The notes: a model not told the origin generated them from the letters alone. DNA of 40,589 nucleotides from Chloroflexota bacterium (GCA_026707585.1 JAPOWQ010000048.1:1-40589), one strand, 5' to 3'; positions 1 through 7,717 are shown, numbered from the stretch's first letter. Made by a program: numbers and translations.

Positions 1-1489
1 GGGTGTGGAGATCTGCAGGAGAAACGGACCCGGGTCTAACGTTGGGCGATGCGCAGCTGCGGAAACTCGGAGATCTGGGCACTCGGGAGCGGCCCGATCC
101 TTCGAGAGCCGCTCGTCGACGGTCCGAGAACCGCCACGCGACGGTGGCCCGCGCCAGGCGTATGGGTTGCCGCGCGGGAAAGCGCAATCCTTGACGTATG
201 ACGTCGCGTCGACCGTCAGCAGTCGTCGAGACCGGGTCGCAGGTGCCGTCAGCAGGCACGGTGACCGGCATTGGGCGCGCGGTGGCGGCGCGAGGGACGG
301 TCGCTCGGGTCGACTCTTCGCCGGGACGAGGGATGACGTGTCCTTCTTGCGAGCCCGTCGTGGCGGCTCGTTCGCTTGCGACGCGCCGTAGCGACGCCGA
401 CAGTCTTGGGATGTTCGCAGGTGGCCACGCCCGTGCGTCGGACGCGGACGCTCCTCTGCATGGGAGCGTGCGCGCGCAGGCTTACAGACGAGGCTCACGC
501 GCCTACCAGCGGGCGTACGTCGACCCTGCGCTGTCTGACCGATGCGGACGCCGAAAAGACCTGGCAAACGCGGTGCCAGGTCGGAGTGTCTGGCGATCCG
601 AGTGCCCGAAGAATTGTTGGCGTCGAGGGCGGACCGCGCGTGTTCCCTCGAAGGCAGCTCCCGCCGAAGACCGATCTGCCGGGTGCCGGAGTTGGCCACG
701 ACCGACGCAGCGGTTAGCGTAGACGGTCGCGGCGTCCGAGTTGGGTGCTTCGGGCCGCGAGTGCTCGGTGCCAGCACGTGCCCAATCGATCCCGAGAGTG
801 CTCCACCAGCACTCGTTGAGCCGTGCTGGTCGAACGAATGCGGCACAGCGGCTCGACTCGCTGGCCGATGGCTCACTGACACAACGGCAATCTCGGGAAC
901 GGCGTCATTCGCTGTGTCGCGAGCACGGTTCGGCGGACGTCGTCCCGGACGTCGTGTTTCGTGGAAAGGCCGCAGGCGCCGGCACAGAGCGGCGTTTGTT
1001 GGTGCGTTCGTTCGCTCACGGCATGGTCATCGTCCGCACGAAACCCAAGGCTTGGAATCCAGAAATCTGTAATTGTCGCGGTGATCCCGCCTGAGCTATC
1101 GAATCTGCCTGGGTGGGCGCCTCGGGCAACGCATCCATAGTGCGAATGCTCGTCCCGCAGTCTGACCTGTCACCTTGGATGAAGTCTTGGACTCCGAACA
1201 GTCGCCACCTGGATTGCCGCACGCGTCTAGCGGTGTACGCGGGCGGCAACGTTCCGAAGCGGATTCGTGCTGTCTGTGAGCTTAATTGCTAAGTCAGCGG
1301 GTATCTCGGGCGCCCGGCGGATCCAACTGCGAACTGCGTGCATCGCGAAGCCAGCGCCGACGGTGCCAAAGAAAACCGGCTGAGCGATCAGGATTGGCCG
1401 CGCCTGTTTTGCCGATATTCGGGTGCAATCCCAGCAATGGACACAGTGTGCTCGGCCGATTCACGCCAGCCGCCGGCAGGTCGTACCGA
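1..1489. other. Gene-poor GC-rich stretch, no supported gene
   Basis: All six frames were inspected. The open frames here are Arg/Ala/Gly-rich, overlap each other on both strands, have no recognisable motif and no convincing ribosome binding site, as expected for chance ORFs in GC-rich DNA. I see no RNA gene or terminator. It may be decayed coding sequence of the accessory region, but I cannot name an ancestor. Confidence 0.5.
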
Positions 1490-1816
1490 CTAGATGCGTG
1501 CCTCAGCCCAGTGAACCACCGAATCCGCGACTCGAACGGCATCTGTGTACTCCTGCTCGGACACGGGCTGCGCCACGTCGGGATAGCGGGTCGTCGTGAC
1601 ATATGGATTGAGCCGCTCGGCTTCCCGGACTGTCACTGGCACTGACTCGCCCGCGTCCTCGAGAAGTGTCAGCAACAGGCCAATGTCGTGCACATAGGGA
1701 AACTCAACGCCACGCACGATCAACAAGGCCTTGATGGCCTTTTCCGCGGCCTGCTGCACATCGAAGCAGAGATCTTCGAGGTAGACGGCTGGGAGACGAC
1801 TCGCGGCTCTGGCCAT
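1490..1816 (-). CDS. HEPN-domain protein (toxin-like partner of MNT nucleotidyltransferase)
   Basis: The 108-residue ORF matches the small HEPN family: the N-terminal segment YLEDLCFDVQQAAEKAIKAL followed by an Arg-x7-His segment (RGVEFPYVH) is characteristic. HEPN partners of MNT proteins are usually RNases or RNA-binding toxins in type VII toxin-antitoxin pairs. It lies directly downstream of the MNT gene (1869-2231) on the same strand, the usual order. The first ATG is probably not the ancestral start: the same frame upstream reads PPDDPREWLNRARSN, which matches the normal HEPN N-terminus, yet no ATG, GTG or TTG precedes it back into the MNT gene. Expression may use a non-standard start, or the gene may be 5'-damaged. 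It ends with TAG. Function is inferred from the family. Confidence 0.8.
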   Translation of the reverse strand: MARAASRLPAVYLEDLCFDVQQAAEKAIKALLIVRGVEFPYVHDIGLLLTLLEDAGESVPVTVREAERLNPYVTTTRYPDVAQPVSEQEYTDAVRVADSVVHWAEARI

Positions 1817-1868
1817 ATTGCTGCGGGCGCGATTGAGCCACTCTCGCGGGTCGTCTGGTGGGAAACGC

Positions 1869-2231
1869 TCAGGCGGCTTCGTAGACCACCGTTCCTTCCT
1901 GCAAGGCGGGTTTAATCACCAGCGCATGGCTGTCCTTGTAGCGCTCGAGGTGTGCCGGGGCGACGACGATGGCGTCGACGGCGATCCGCACGCCGCGAAG
2001 CTTGCGGTGGATTCGCGCGGCGAGGCCGCGTGTGTCCTGGGCGTCCTTGACAATCAGCAGGTCGATGTCGCTGTTTGGGCCCATCTCGCCTCGTGCGGCG
2101 GACCCGAAAAGAATGATCTTCTCGGGCTGCGCCACTTCGACAACACGCTGCACGATATCAGCCAGCGCTTCCTGATCGAGCGTGTGGTCGTGCATGGGCG
2201 ACGCATTCCCGCGCTGGAGCTGTTCGGACAT
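1869..2231 (-). CDS. MNT-type minimal nucleotidyltransferase (antitoxin-like)
   Basis: A 120-residue protein with the nucleotidyltransferase signature GSAARGEMGPNSDIDLL, meaning the GS motif and the D-x-D metal-binding pair; a further acidic residue in VDAIVV fits the third catalytic Asp. MNT proteins of this size typically pair with HEPN proteins and neutralise them by AMPylation or binding. The HEPN gene follows after about 50 nt. A start at the second Met (2195) is possible, with GGGA about 11 nt upstream giving MHDHTLDQ as N-terminus; the first ATG has only an adjacent AGG. The stop TGA lies just ahead of the HEPN-homologous reading frame. The family call is secure; activity is inferred. 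Confidence 0.85.
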   Translation of the reverse strand: MSEQLQRGNASPMHDHTLDQEALADIVQRVVEVAQPEKIILFGSAARGEMGPNSDIDLLIVKDAQDTRGLAARIHRKLRGVRIAVDAIVVAPAHLERYKDSHALVIKPALQEGTVVYEAA

Positions 2232-2700
2232 CCTACGGGCCTACGAGTCCTCGATTGGGCGAGGATTGGCCGCTGGCAGCGATCGTGTGCACTGGCAATC
2301 TCCTCGAAAGCTCCAATCATTCCGAATGGTGACTAGCGCAACTTTTGATTCAACGCGGCTCGGGTGTCATGAGCAACATTACGCTTTGGAGGCTGTTGCC
2401 GTTGGTTACGCAAGTGTGCGCTACGGGTGAGGCTGCGTGCATCGGGCCTTCTTTGTGCTCTTGTTGGCCAACCCGGGCCCCGGTGGGATTCACCGTGTAC
2501 CGATGAGCGCGAGACGACGCGTCTCAGCGGGGCTCAACAGCGCCGTTCGGGCATCGAATAAAGTAAGAAACAACTGCAATTTGTAGAAAAGGAACGCATG
2601 TACATTGCTTGCGATTGTTTGCCAAAATCTTATATGAGCCGGCTGGTGCATGGCTCACCGGCATCAGTGTCAATGACGACTCTCCTAGTGAGTTGAACCG
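2232..2700. other. Intergenic stretch, no gene seen
   Basis: No frame shows coding character. Base composition becomes more AT-rich from about 2550. The only candidate signals are a weak sigma70-like promoter near 2609-2636 and the ribosome binding site of the next plus-strand ORF. Confidence 0.5.
2609..2636 (+). promoter_or_regulatory. Possible sigma70-like promoter
   Basis: TTGCGA (2609-2614), a 16-nt spacer and TATATG (2631-2636), about 75 nt upstream of the ATG at 2713. Both boxes deviate from consensus, so this is a weak prediction, supported mainly by its position in AT-rich DNA ahead of an ORF with a strong ribosome binding site. Confidence 0.25.
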
Positions 2701-2712
2701 AGGAGGATTGCC

Positions 2713-2946
2713 ATGTGGCGATCTGTTACTCGCATCGTGTTTGTCCTGATGGTTACAGCAGTCGGCGCATCCCTATTGATCGGGACCGTACATACGGAAC
2801 GTTCGGTGCCCGAAGCACTCATCCTTGAGCCCCTTGCGATCGGCGGACTGATCTGCCAGACCTTCACAGCCTCTCCACCGAGCTCAGGTGGCGTTGTGGA
2901 GCACGGGAGCGTTGATGTGCGAATGGTGACAGTACCCAGCGCCTAG
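2713..2946 (+). CDS. Small secreted or anchored protein, N-terminal part, ended by in-frame TAG
   Basis: A 77-residue ORF preceded by a strong GAGGAGG Shine-Dalgarno 7 nt before the ATG. Residues 1-27 look like a signal peptide or signal anchor: a basic start MWRSVTR, then a hydrophobic core VFVLMVTAVGASLLIG. The mature part is short and contains one Cys. The TAG at 2944-2946 is followed in the same frame by 132 more codons with protein-like composition up to a TAA at 3343-3345, so the original product was probably about 210 residues. I do not recognise a family. It is either a nonsense-disrupted gene or a gene with amber readthrough. Confidence 0.55.
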   Translation: MWRSVTRIVFVLMVTAVGASLLIGTVHTERSVPEALILEPLAIGGLICQTFTASPPSSGGVVEHGSVDVRMVTVPSA

Positions 2947-2967
2947 CCGGATGAAATTAATCCGAAC

Positions 2968-3345
2968 GTGGCAATGTCCAGTGACGACACCTGCGCGTAC
3001 ATCAAATACACACAGCGCAAGGTTTTCTGGTCAATGACAGAATGGTGCTTGGACGGCACCTACATTGCACGCGGGCATCCAGTACTGACGGAAGCGACAA
3101 ACGTCCATTCGTTCACGACCGCAACGGCGAACTACATTGAAACGGCCAAAGATTCGATTGTGCGGAAAGTGGCCGGCGGCTTCCAACACAAGCTTCACCA
3201 AGATAAGGGGTTGGCGCATCTCGTTGTGTGGGTTACCCCGCACTATGGACCAATAGCGCTAGTCTGCGAGACGTACAGCAACAAACTGTCAATTGAGAAG
3301 TGGCGGTTTGGTACAGGAGCATCGAGGGCAACCGGCGACGGCTAA
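2968..3345 (+). CDS. In-frame continuation of the 2713 ORF (C-terminal part)
   Basis: The reading frame continues from the ORF at 2713 after its TAG. Counted from GTG 2968 it is 125 codons; in-frame residues PDEINPN lie between the TAG and this GTG. The segment is soluble-looking, with aromatic and Cys residues (SMTEWCLDGTYIARG, WVTPHYGPIALVCETY), consistent with an extracytoplasmic domain. There is no Shine-Dalgarno before the GTG, so independent translation is doubtful. The most economical reading is the C-terminal domain of one secreted protein separated from its signal peptide by a single TAG. Family unknown. Confidence 0.45.
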   Translation: MAMSSDDTCAYIKYTQRKVFWSMTEWCLDGTYIARGHPVLTEATNVHSFTTATANYIETAKDSIVRKVAGGFQHKLHQDKGLAHLVVWVTPHYGPIALVCETYSNKLSIEKWRFGTGASRATGDG

Positions 3346-3405
3346 GTACATGTCATAGCAAAAGTACCGCGCCTTTCGGCGTGAGGTCCTCTCTTGTTAG
3401 AAGAT

Positions 3406-3561
3406 TCAAATCAAATACCCAAGACCGGCAACTAGGCCGAGGATTCCTAAACCTATAAGGATCCCACACAACCCACCACCGAACCACGACTCGACATATT
3501 CATCAGTGGGCATGTCGTCTGGTCTTGGTGGTGGATAGTCACCGCCCGGCCAGCCGGCCAT
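3406..3561 (-). CDS. 51-residue C-tail-anchored membrane protein (operon ORF6)
   Basis: The protein begins with a Pro/Gly/Asp-rich soluble segment (MAGWPGGDYPPPRPDD) and ends with one hydrophobic helix (residues about 31-51, LCGILIGLGILGLVAGLGYL), so it is probably tail-anchored. AGGAA lies 6 nt upstream of the ATG. The ATG overlaps the TAA of the preceding frame as TAATG, which implies translational coupling to the upstream ORF. It is the last gene of a six-ORF chain running from 4705. The stop is TGA. No family recognised. Confidence 0.55.
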   Translation of the reverse strand: MAGWPGGDYPPPRPDDMPTDEYVESWFGGGLCGILIGLGILGLVAGLGYLI

Positions 3562-3776
3562 TAGATTCCTGTCTTTCCATCGTGCTCGATTGTCGTCACC
3601 TGTCTTTCCTGAGCCGGCACCATAGCTCGATCGATGTCGGAGCCGTGGATCGTCGCTTCAACTGTCGCCTGCTACAACACCAGCGAGGAGATCGTCCTAG
3701 CAAGGACCACAACAATAGCTAAGGATAGAATCGCAAAGATTAGCGCACCGATGCCCAACAGGATGCTCTTTCGCAT
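3561..3776 (-). CDS. Small membrane protein with an in-frame TAG at codon 35 (operon ORF5)
   Basis: GAGGAGAGG precedes the ATG at 3776. Codons 1-34 encode one transmembrane helix (MRKSILLGIGALIFAILSLA and onward) and end at TAG 3672-3674. The same frame then continues 36 codons, through QATVEATIHGSDIDRAMVPA, to a TAA whose last base is the first base of the next ATG (TAATG). This exact junction argues that the full frame of about 70 codons was the functional gene. So the product is either a 34-residue truncated peptide or, if the TAG is read through, a single-TM protein with a 36-residue tail. Not assignable to a known family. Confidence 0.5.
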
Positions 3777-3961
3777 TGTTGGTTCCTCTCCTCAATGCTG
3801 CGGACGCGCTCTTCAAGGTCAAGCAGGCGTCCCGACTGATCACTGTTCTGCTAGATTGCCTGCATTGCCACATTCTGAGCCCAATAGAGACGGGCATCAA
3901 CAGATAAGATTTATGCAACGAATAAGACGCCCGCAATGAGAGTGACGCGTTTCGTTCTCAT
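3776..3961 (-). pseudogene. TM plus coiled-coil small protein frame broken by TAA and TAG (operon ORF4)
   Basis: The ATG at 3961 overlaps the TGA of the preceding gene as ATGA. The frame encodes MRTKRVTLIAGVLFVA, a TAA at codon 17, ILSVDARLYWAQNVAMQAI, a TAG at codon 37 (3851-3853), then a charged heptad-like segment QNSDQSGRLLDLEERVRSIE. At codon 62 CAA overlaps the next ATG (CAATG), in the same geometry as the TAATG junction downstream, so an ancestral TAA stop may have become CAA. There is no frameshift anywhere in the frame. It looks like a small protein with an N-terminal TM helix and a coiled coil that has gained two nonsense codons. Confidence 0.45.
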
Positions 3962-4416
3962 GTCGATCTCACGCCGAGGACTTCAATGAAGAACACTTGA
4001 TCTCCGAGGCCACGCTGTAGGTCATGTGGTGCGTTGTACGTGTACGCACCATTGGCCGGCACGGTGAAGTCGTCAGACCAATTGTAGCGAGCCAGGGCAT
4101 ATCCTTCAGCATCAAGAAACAGAATGCGTAGGTTATACACGTCTACGAGGGCTTCCTCATTCGTAGGGTTGCGTACCGTGAATCTAAATGACAGACGCGT
4201 TTCGTCATTGGTCTGCGAGATCAGCTTCCATTCAATGGAATCCTCAACAATCACAATGTTCTTGTTTTGATTGTCGTCGGCACGTGGGAGCAATCCTGCG
4301 CTGCGCACGATGGTCAAGCCAAACAAGTACAGCGACATGCCGATCGTCACACCTACAATAATGGTCAATAACAATAAGAGGTGTCCACCGATGCCGCGCA
4401 GGTGTTCCCTTCTCAT
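3958..4416 (-). CDS. Membrane-anchored protein with extracytoplasmic beta-domain (operon ORF3)
   Basis: The 152-residue product has an N-terminal hydrophobic helix (residues about 11-38, LLLLLTIIVGVTIGMSLYLF) followed by a soluble domain. The pattern LSFRFTVRNPTNEEALVDVY, then ILFLDAEGYALARYN and DFTVPANGAYTYNAP resembles FxLYD/LEA14-like immunoglobulin-fold domains found on bacterial surface proteins. Resemblance is by pattern only. The start ATG overlaps the TGA of the upstream gene (ATGA), and its own TGA overlaps the next ATG, so it is embedded in a tightly coupled operon. Likely an extracytoplasmic domain held at the membrane; substrate or partner unknown. Confidence 0.75.
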   Translation of the reverse strand: MRREHLRGIGGHLLLLLTIIVGVTIGMSLYLFGLTIVRSAGLLPRADDNQNKNIVIVEDSIEWKLISQTNDETRLSFRFTVRNPTNEEALVDVYNLRILFLDAEGYALARYNWSDDFTVPANGAYTYNAPHDLQRGLGDQVFFIEVLGVRST

Positions 4417-4625
4417 GCTTCTCTCCGATCATGCAATCCGGCTGCCGCTATGAGGGCGACAGCGCTAAAGAGCAGCCCTCCAGCAAGCCATGACTTGAAG
4501 CTGTATCCTTTCGCTGATGCCACGATAGCCGTATACACGGCTGTGGCGACGTAGGCGCTGATGATCCAGACAATTACCAACGCATTCAATATCATCGCCA
4601 ATTGCATCAGAGTGGGAGGGGTCAT
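4413..4625 (-). CDS. 70-residue membrane protein with two helices (operon ORF2)
   Basis: Two hydrophobic helices, residues about 8-32 (AMILNALVIVWIISAYVATA) and 47-63 (LAGGLLFSAVALIAAAG), are separated by a short polar loop (SAKGYSFKS). The start ATG overlaps the TGA of the 27-residue ORF upstream, and its own TGA overlaps the next ATG at 4414-4416. It has no good Shine-Dalgarno of its own, consistent with coupling to the upstream ORF. No known family recognised; the size and topology recall small holin-like or scaffold membrane proteins, but nothing else supports that. Confidence 0.65.
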   Translation of the reverse strand: MTPPTLMQLAMILNALVIVWIISAYVATAVYTAIVASAKGYSFKSWLAGGLLFSAVALIAAAGLHDRREA

Positions 4626-4705
4626 CGTGTGCTCGATGAGTTCTGGGCCTGGGAAATAGCAGCAACTAGAATTGGTTCAGAATTGCCGGTTATCTTCTGC
4701 CGCAT
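4622..4705 (-). CDS. 27-residue leader ORF of the mini-membrane-protein operon (operon ORF1)
   Basis: A 27-codon frame (MRQKITGNSEPILVAAISQA and seven more residues) with a near-perfect Shine-Dalgarno (AGGAGG at 4711-4716, 5 nt from the ATG). Its TGA overlaps the next ATG as ATGA. The strong site here and the weak site of the next gene suggest that ribosomes load on this short ORF and re-initiate downstream. Whether the peptide itself has a function is unknown. A lone perfect TTGACA lies upstream (4766-4771 on the minus strand), but no convincing -10 box at the right spacing was found. Confidence 0.45.
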   Translation of the reverse strand: MRQKITGNSEPILVAAISQAQNSSSTR

Positions 4706-4719
4706 GTGAGCCTCCTACG

Positions 4720-6000
4720 AGCAGCCAAGTAATGCCCGGCATGCAAAGCCATGTAGCACCATCAATGTCAAGGGCGGTCAGGTGCGTCAGGGCAAGACTG
4801 TCGGTGAGTTTGCACAGCTGAAGAGGCTCTTGCAAACCAACCCGTTGCCATTCGTGGCAGTTCTCGATTAGAACCGAGGGTCGGCATATTCGCAAAGCAC
4901 GGGCCTGAGTGAGAGGCCCGCTGATGACGGTCTGTGGGGAGGCAGGCGGCTGAACGGTGCTGGGTGGACGATTACCCAGCGTGCTGAAGAAGTCTCCAGG
5001 TGTGTCCCGTCGTGCGACCTCGGGGGCAGATGCTCGTGCCCACAACGTTGCGGTACGAGGTACTGAACTCGCAGGGTCAGGCAGATCGCCGACGACACTT
5101 TGCCCGGAGGCCTGTGGCCGCTGCTCCGCACGACCTGGACCGACCGCGTCCCGCTGACGTGGGACGACAGAAGATTGACGTCGCCCGACCCATACTCAAC
5201 GCAGGCGAGTGGGGGGCAATCACGTTTCGAGGTGCAAGTCGACTTTCCGTTGTCGGCCAGCGCGTCTCCGGCGTGGCTACCCTGGCATGGGCCATCGCGT
5301 GCCCGGCTTAGGCGGCACGTCAGGGAAACCCATCACCAGCCGAGGGCGATCTGGTCGACACGGCGTTGCGTCCGACGCCGGACATGCGCCACGGGTCGAT
5401 CGACCGTCGGCGACTCGTTGTTCCCTGAAGGCCCGGCGTCCCGCTGACCGAGCGCCGCGCCGCGCGCGTGGCCGACGCGGTCGCGCGGTACCGGCGGAGG
5501 CAGCGTGAGATTCCGTGCGGCTCGCGTGCCGTGTCGGCGTCGGCGACGGGCTCGATCACGAGCGCATCGATCCCCGTGTCAGTTCTCACGAACTGGACCG
5601 GTGCCATGCATGGCCGGGGGTGGATTCCAGACCTCTGCGGCCCATGGCGTGCCATCCGGGTCGGTGCGAGGCGACCGCTCGCCACCGGAGATCCGCGGCC
5701 GGTTGCGGCTTGTCGCTGATATCGAACGGCTAGCGCCCGAGCAGCTCGAGCGCGCCAGCGGTCACCGACCCGCGGCCACCGAGCAGTGCTGCATGGCCTG
5801 CGCGACGGGCGGCCCCTGGGTCGGCCACGGCCGACCAACGGCACATCGCCCTGCAGTGCTCCGGATGCCCGCATCGCCGACGCCTCACCAATCCTCGGCT
5901 ATGACTCGTGCCGCACGTTCGGCGGGGTCGCTCGCATTCGATCCACGCGTGGGGAGCCGCGACACGATGACCCGCGCTGACTGAGCGATGAGAGCTCGAC
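4720..6000. other. Gene-poor stretch with decayed coding remnants
   Basis: No intact gene is supported. The frames here are Arg-rich and overlap on both strands. A PIN-like remnant occupies about 5027-5360. Between 5460 and 6000 short fragments look protein-like (for example RLRLVADIERLAPEQLERA near 5700-5760) but do not join into one frame, suggesting older coding DNA broken by indels. No RNA gene or terminator recognised. Confidence 0.4.
5027..5360 (+). pseudogene. Possible decayed PIN-domain toxin
   Basis: One frame reads QMLVPTTLRYEVLNS. After a frame change the next reads VRQIADDTLPGGLWPLLR and PLTWDD. This order resembles the middle of VapC-like PIN toxins, where a conserved ...P..LRYEVLNAL segment precedes a helix and ...L....PLTW. 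The N-terminal catalytic Asp region and a clean C-terminus are not recoverable. It is offered as a remnant by pattern recognition only; the nearby MNT/HEPN pair makes toxin debris plausible here. Confidence 0.3.
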
Positions 6001-6002
6001 AC

Positions 6003-6524
6003 CTACGGCCTGAGCTCCGCCACGTGTGCGGTACCACGATTTTTTCTCGAGGCGTCGACTGTGGGCGAGACAAGACGGATCGGGCTCATTGACCCGGGTG
6101 GAGCGGCCGAGATCCGCTCGATCGCGGCTCGAAGGGCAATCGCCACCATCGCGCACACAACCGGCCGGTAGACCCGCGACAAATGCGAGCGGCTCATGCC
6201 CATCGTGCGGGCGATCGCGGCAATTGTCTCGCCCCGCGCGTACTGCTCCAGAAAGTCCCGCTTCTTTGCCGGTAGGGCAGGGAGCGACGCATCCACGGCC
6301 TCGCAGAGCAGGTCCTGGAGCGCCAGGACCTTCCCGTGCGGATGCCGCGGATAGCGTTGCCGCGCATAGGCGCCCACGCCGGTGTGGGTGGCCAGCGGCG
6401 ACTCGCGCAGGCGCACGGGGTCGCCCAGATGGCGGAGGCAGGCGTCGACCAGCCGGGCCCACTGGTCCAGGGACCGACGGCCGGGGCGCGCAGACGCGCG
6501 GCTGACCGTGGCAGCGCTGGGCAT
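6003..6524 (-). CDS. Helix-turn-helix DNA-binding protein near the recombinase
   Basis: The 173-residue protein has a helix-turn-helix segment at residues about 87-120: KKRDFLEQYARGETIAAIAR followed by TMGMSRSHLSR. It resembles sigma-region-4/LuxR-like helices. The N-terminal half is basic and then helical; the C-terminal tail is low-complexity. A good Shine-Dalgarno (GGAGG, 7 nt) precedes the ATG. It lies 98 nt downstream of the tyrosine recombinase on the same strand, so it may act as an excisionase-like or regulatory partner of the element. That role is inferred from position. Confidence 0.7.
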   Translation of the reverse strand: MPSAATVSRASARPGRRSLDQWARLVDACLRHLGDPVRLRESPLATHTGVGAYARQRYPRHPHGKVLALQDLLCEAVDASLPALPAKKRDFLEQYARGETIAAIARTMGMSRSHLSRVYRPVVCAMVAIALRAAIERISAAPPGSMSPIRLVSPTVDASRKNRGTAHVAELRP

Positions 6525-6622
6525 GTCTCAGCCTCCGTGTGGGCCCGCGGGCTGGCTACCCAGGATTCCCTATTGCGTCGACGACGGTTCGGCGCCGAGT
6601 GTCGACGCGCTGGGGCGGCCGA

Positions 6623-7717
6623 TCACCCCACCACCTCCAGGAGTTGGCCGGTCTCGGTCTGGACCACGATGGCCCCGCCCTCGGCGGCCACGAGGCGGGC
6701 GCGCCCGCGCTTGCGGCGGCGCGGGAGCCGACGAAAGGCCTGGAAGTTCGGGAGGCGATCGACGGGCGAGTGCGCCTGGTGCCGGGCCACGACATCGGAG
6801 GTGGCCAGGTGCAGGTAGTGGTTGACCATCACCAGGGTGGTGTGGCCGAGGATGCGCTGCAGGGTCAGCACATCGCCGCCGGCCCGAAGGTAGGCGACGC
6901 CGAACGTGTGGCGGAAGCGATGCGGGTAGAGGGGGGCGACGCCCGCGCGCCGGCCGATCTGGTCGACGATGCGGGCCAGCGCCTCCCGCTTGAGGGGGCG
7001 GCCGCGATGACTCAGGAACAGGGGCGCGTGCGGCTCGGCCGCCACGTCCCCGGCCTGGCGAAACACGCGGACGTATCGCACGACGACGTCGCGGCTCCGG
7101 CGCCCGAGCGCCACCACGCGGTCCTTCGCGCCCTTGCCGCCGAGCACGTGGACCTCGCCGGTGGCGAGATTGAGGTCCGCCAGGCGCAGGTGGCAGAGCT
7201 CGGAGGCCCGCAGCCCGGTGTCGAGCAGCACGCTCACCAGGGCCAGGTTGCGCAGGCCCGTGGCCGTGCGGGGATCGAGGCTTTCGATGATGCGGCGATG
7301 CTCCTCGTCGCTGAGCGGCTTGACGTCCTTCTTGGGGAGGCGGCCCGGCCGCAGCTTGGCGAGCGGATTGGCGGGCCGGTCGGTGTAGTCGGCGAGCCAG
7401 CCGGCAAACGTGCGCAGGGTGCGGCAGTAGCCGTGGACCGTGTGCGGCGCCAGGCGGCCGGACGTCGATCCCCGGCGGCTGCCGTGCGCCTTGACGTGCT
7501 CCGTGCGCAGGTAGCGCTGCCAGACCAGCGCCAGGTCCAAGGTCAGATCGGAGGTCCGGGTGGAGCCGCGGTGCGCGGCAAAGGCGACGAACTTCCCGAG
7601 CACGAGGCGATACAGGGCGAGCGTGGAGGCGGCAAAGCCCTCGGCTTCACAGTGGTCCAGATAGAGGGCAACGGCGTCGGCGAGATCGAACTCGATGGGC
7701 GGGGACATGCCCGGCAT
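6623..7717 (-). CDS. Tyrosine recombinase/integrase (XerC/D-like)
   Basis: A 364-residue site-specific recombinase with an N-terminal SAM-like core-binding domain (about 10-115) and a catalytic domain (about 135-310). The catalytic set is visible: Arg170 in DTGLRASEL, Lys195 in GGKGAKDR, His266-x-x-Arg269 in YPHRFRHTF, His292 in LGHTT, and nucleophile Tyr301 in VNHYLHL. The C-terminal ~55 residues beyond the Tyr are a basic extension (RLPRRRKRGRARL) unlike XerC/XerD. AAAGG lies 7 nt before the ATG. The gene lies 240 bp from a tRNA-Leu, a common integration site, so it is more likely the integrase of an accessory element than the chromosomal dimer resolvase. Confidence 0.93.
   Translation of the reverse strand: MPGMSPPIEFDLADAVALYLDHCEAEGFAASTLALYRLVLGKFVAFAAHRGSTRTSDLTLDLALVWQRYLRTEHVKAHGSRRGSTSGRLAPHTVHGYCRTLRTFAGWLADYTDRPANPLAKLRPGRLPKKDVKPLSDEEHRRIIESLDPRTATGLRNLALVSVLLDTGLRASELCHLRLADLNLATGEVHVLGGKGAKDRVVALGRRSRDVVVRYVRVFRQAGDVAAEPHAPLFLSHRGRPLKREALARIVDQIGRRAGVAPLYPHRFRHTFGVAYLRAGGDVLTLQRILGHTTLVMVNHYLHLATSDVVARHQAHSPVDRLPNFQAFRRLPRRRKRGRARLVAAEGGAIVVQTETGQLLEVVG

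Noticed and set aside
3697-3936. Minus-strand 79-codon frame in the mini-operon
   Set aside because: It is out of frame with the ORFs that have ribosome binding sites and exact overlap junctions; Cys/Arg-rich shadow.
2713-4705. Genome-wide recoding of TAG
   Set aside because: Several intact genes in the window end with TAG (hisA, HEPN, mraZ, the 36-residue membrane protein), so only a local or conditional readthrough could be considered.
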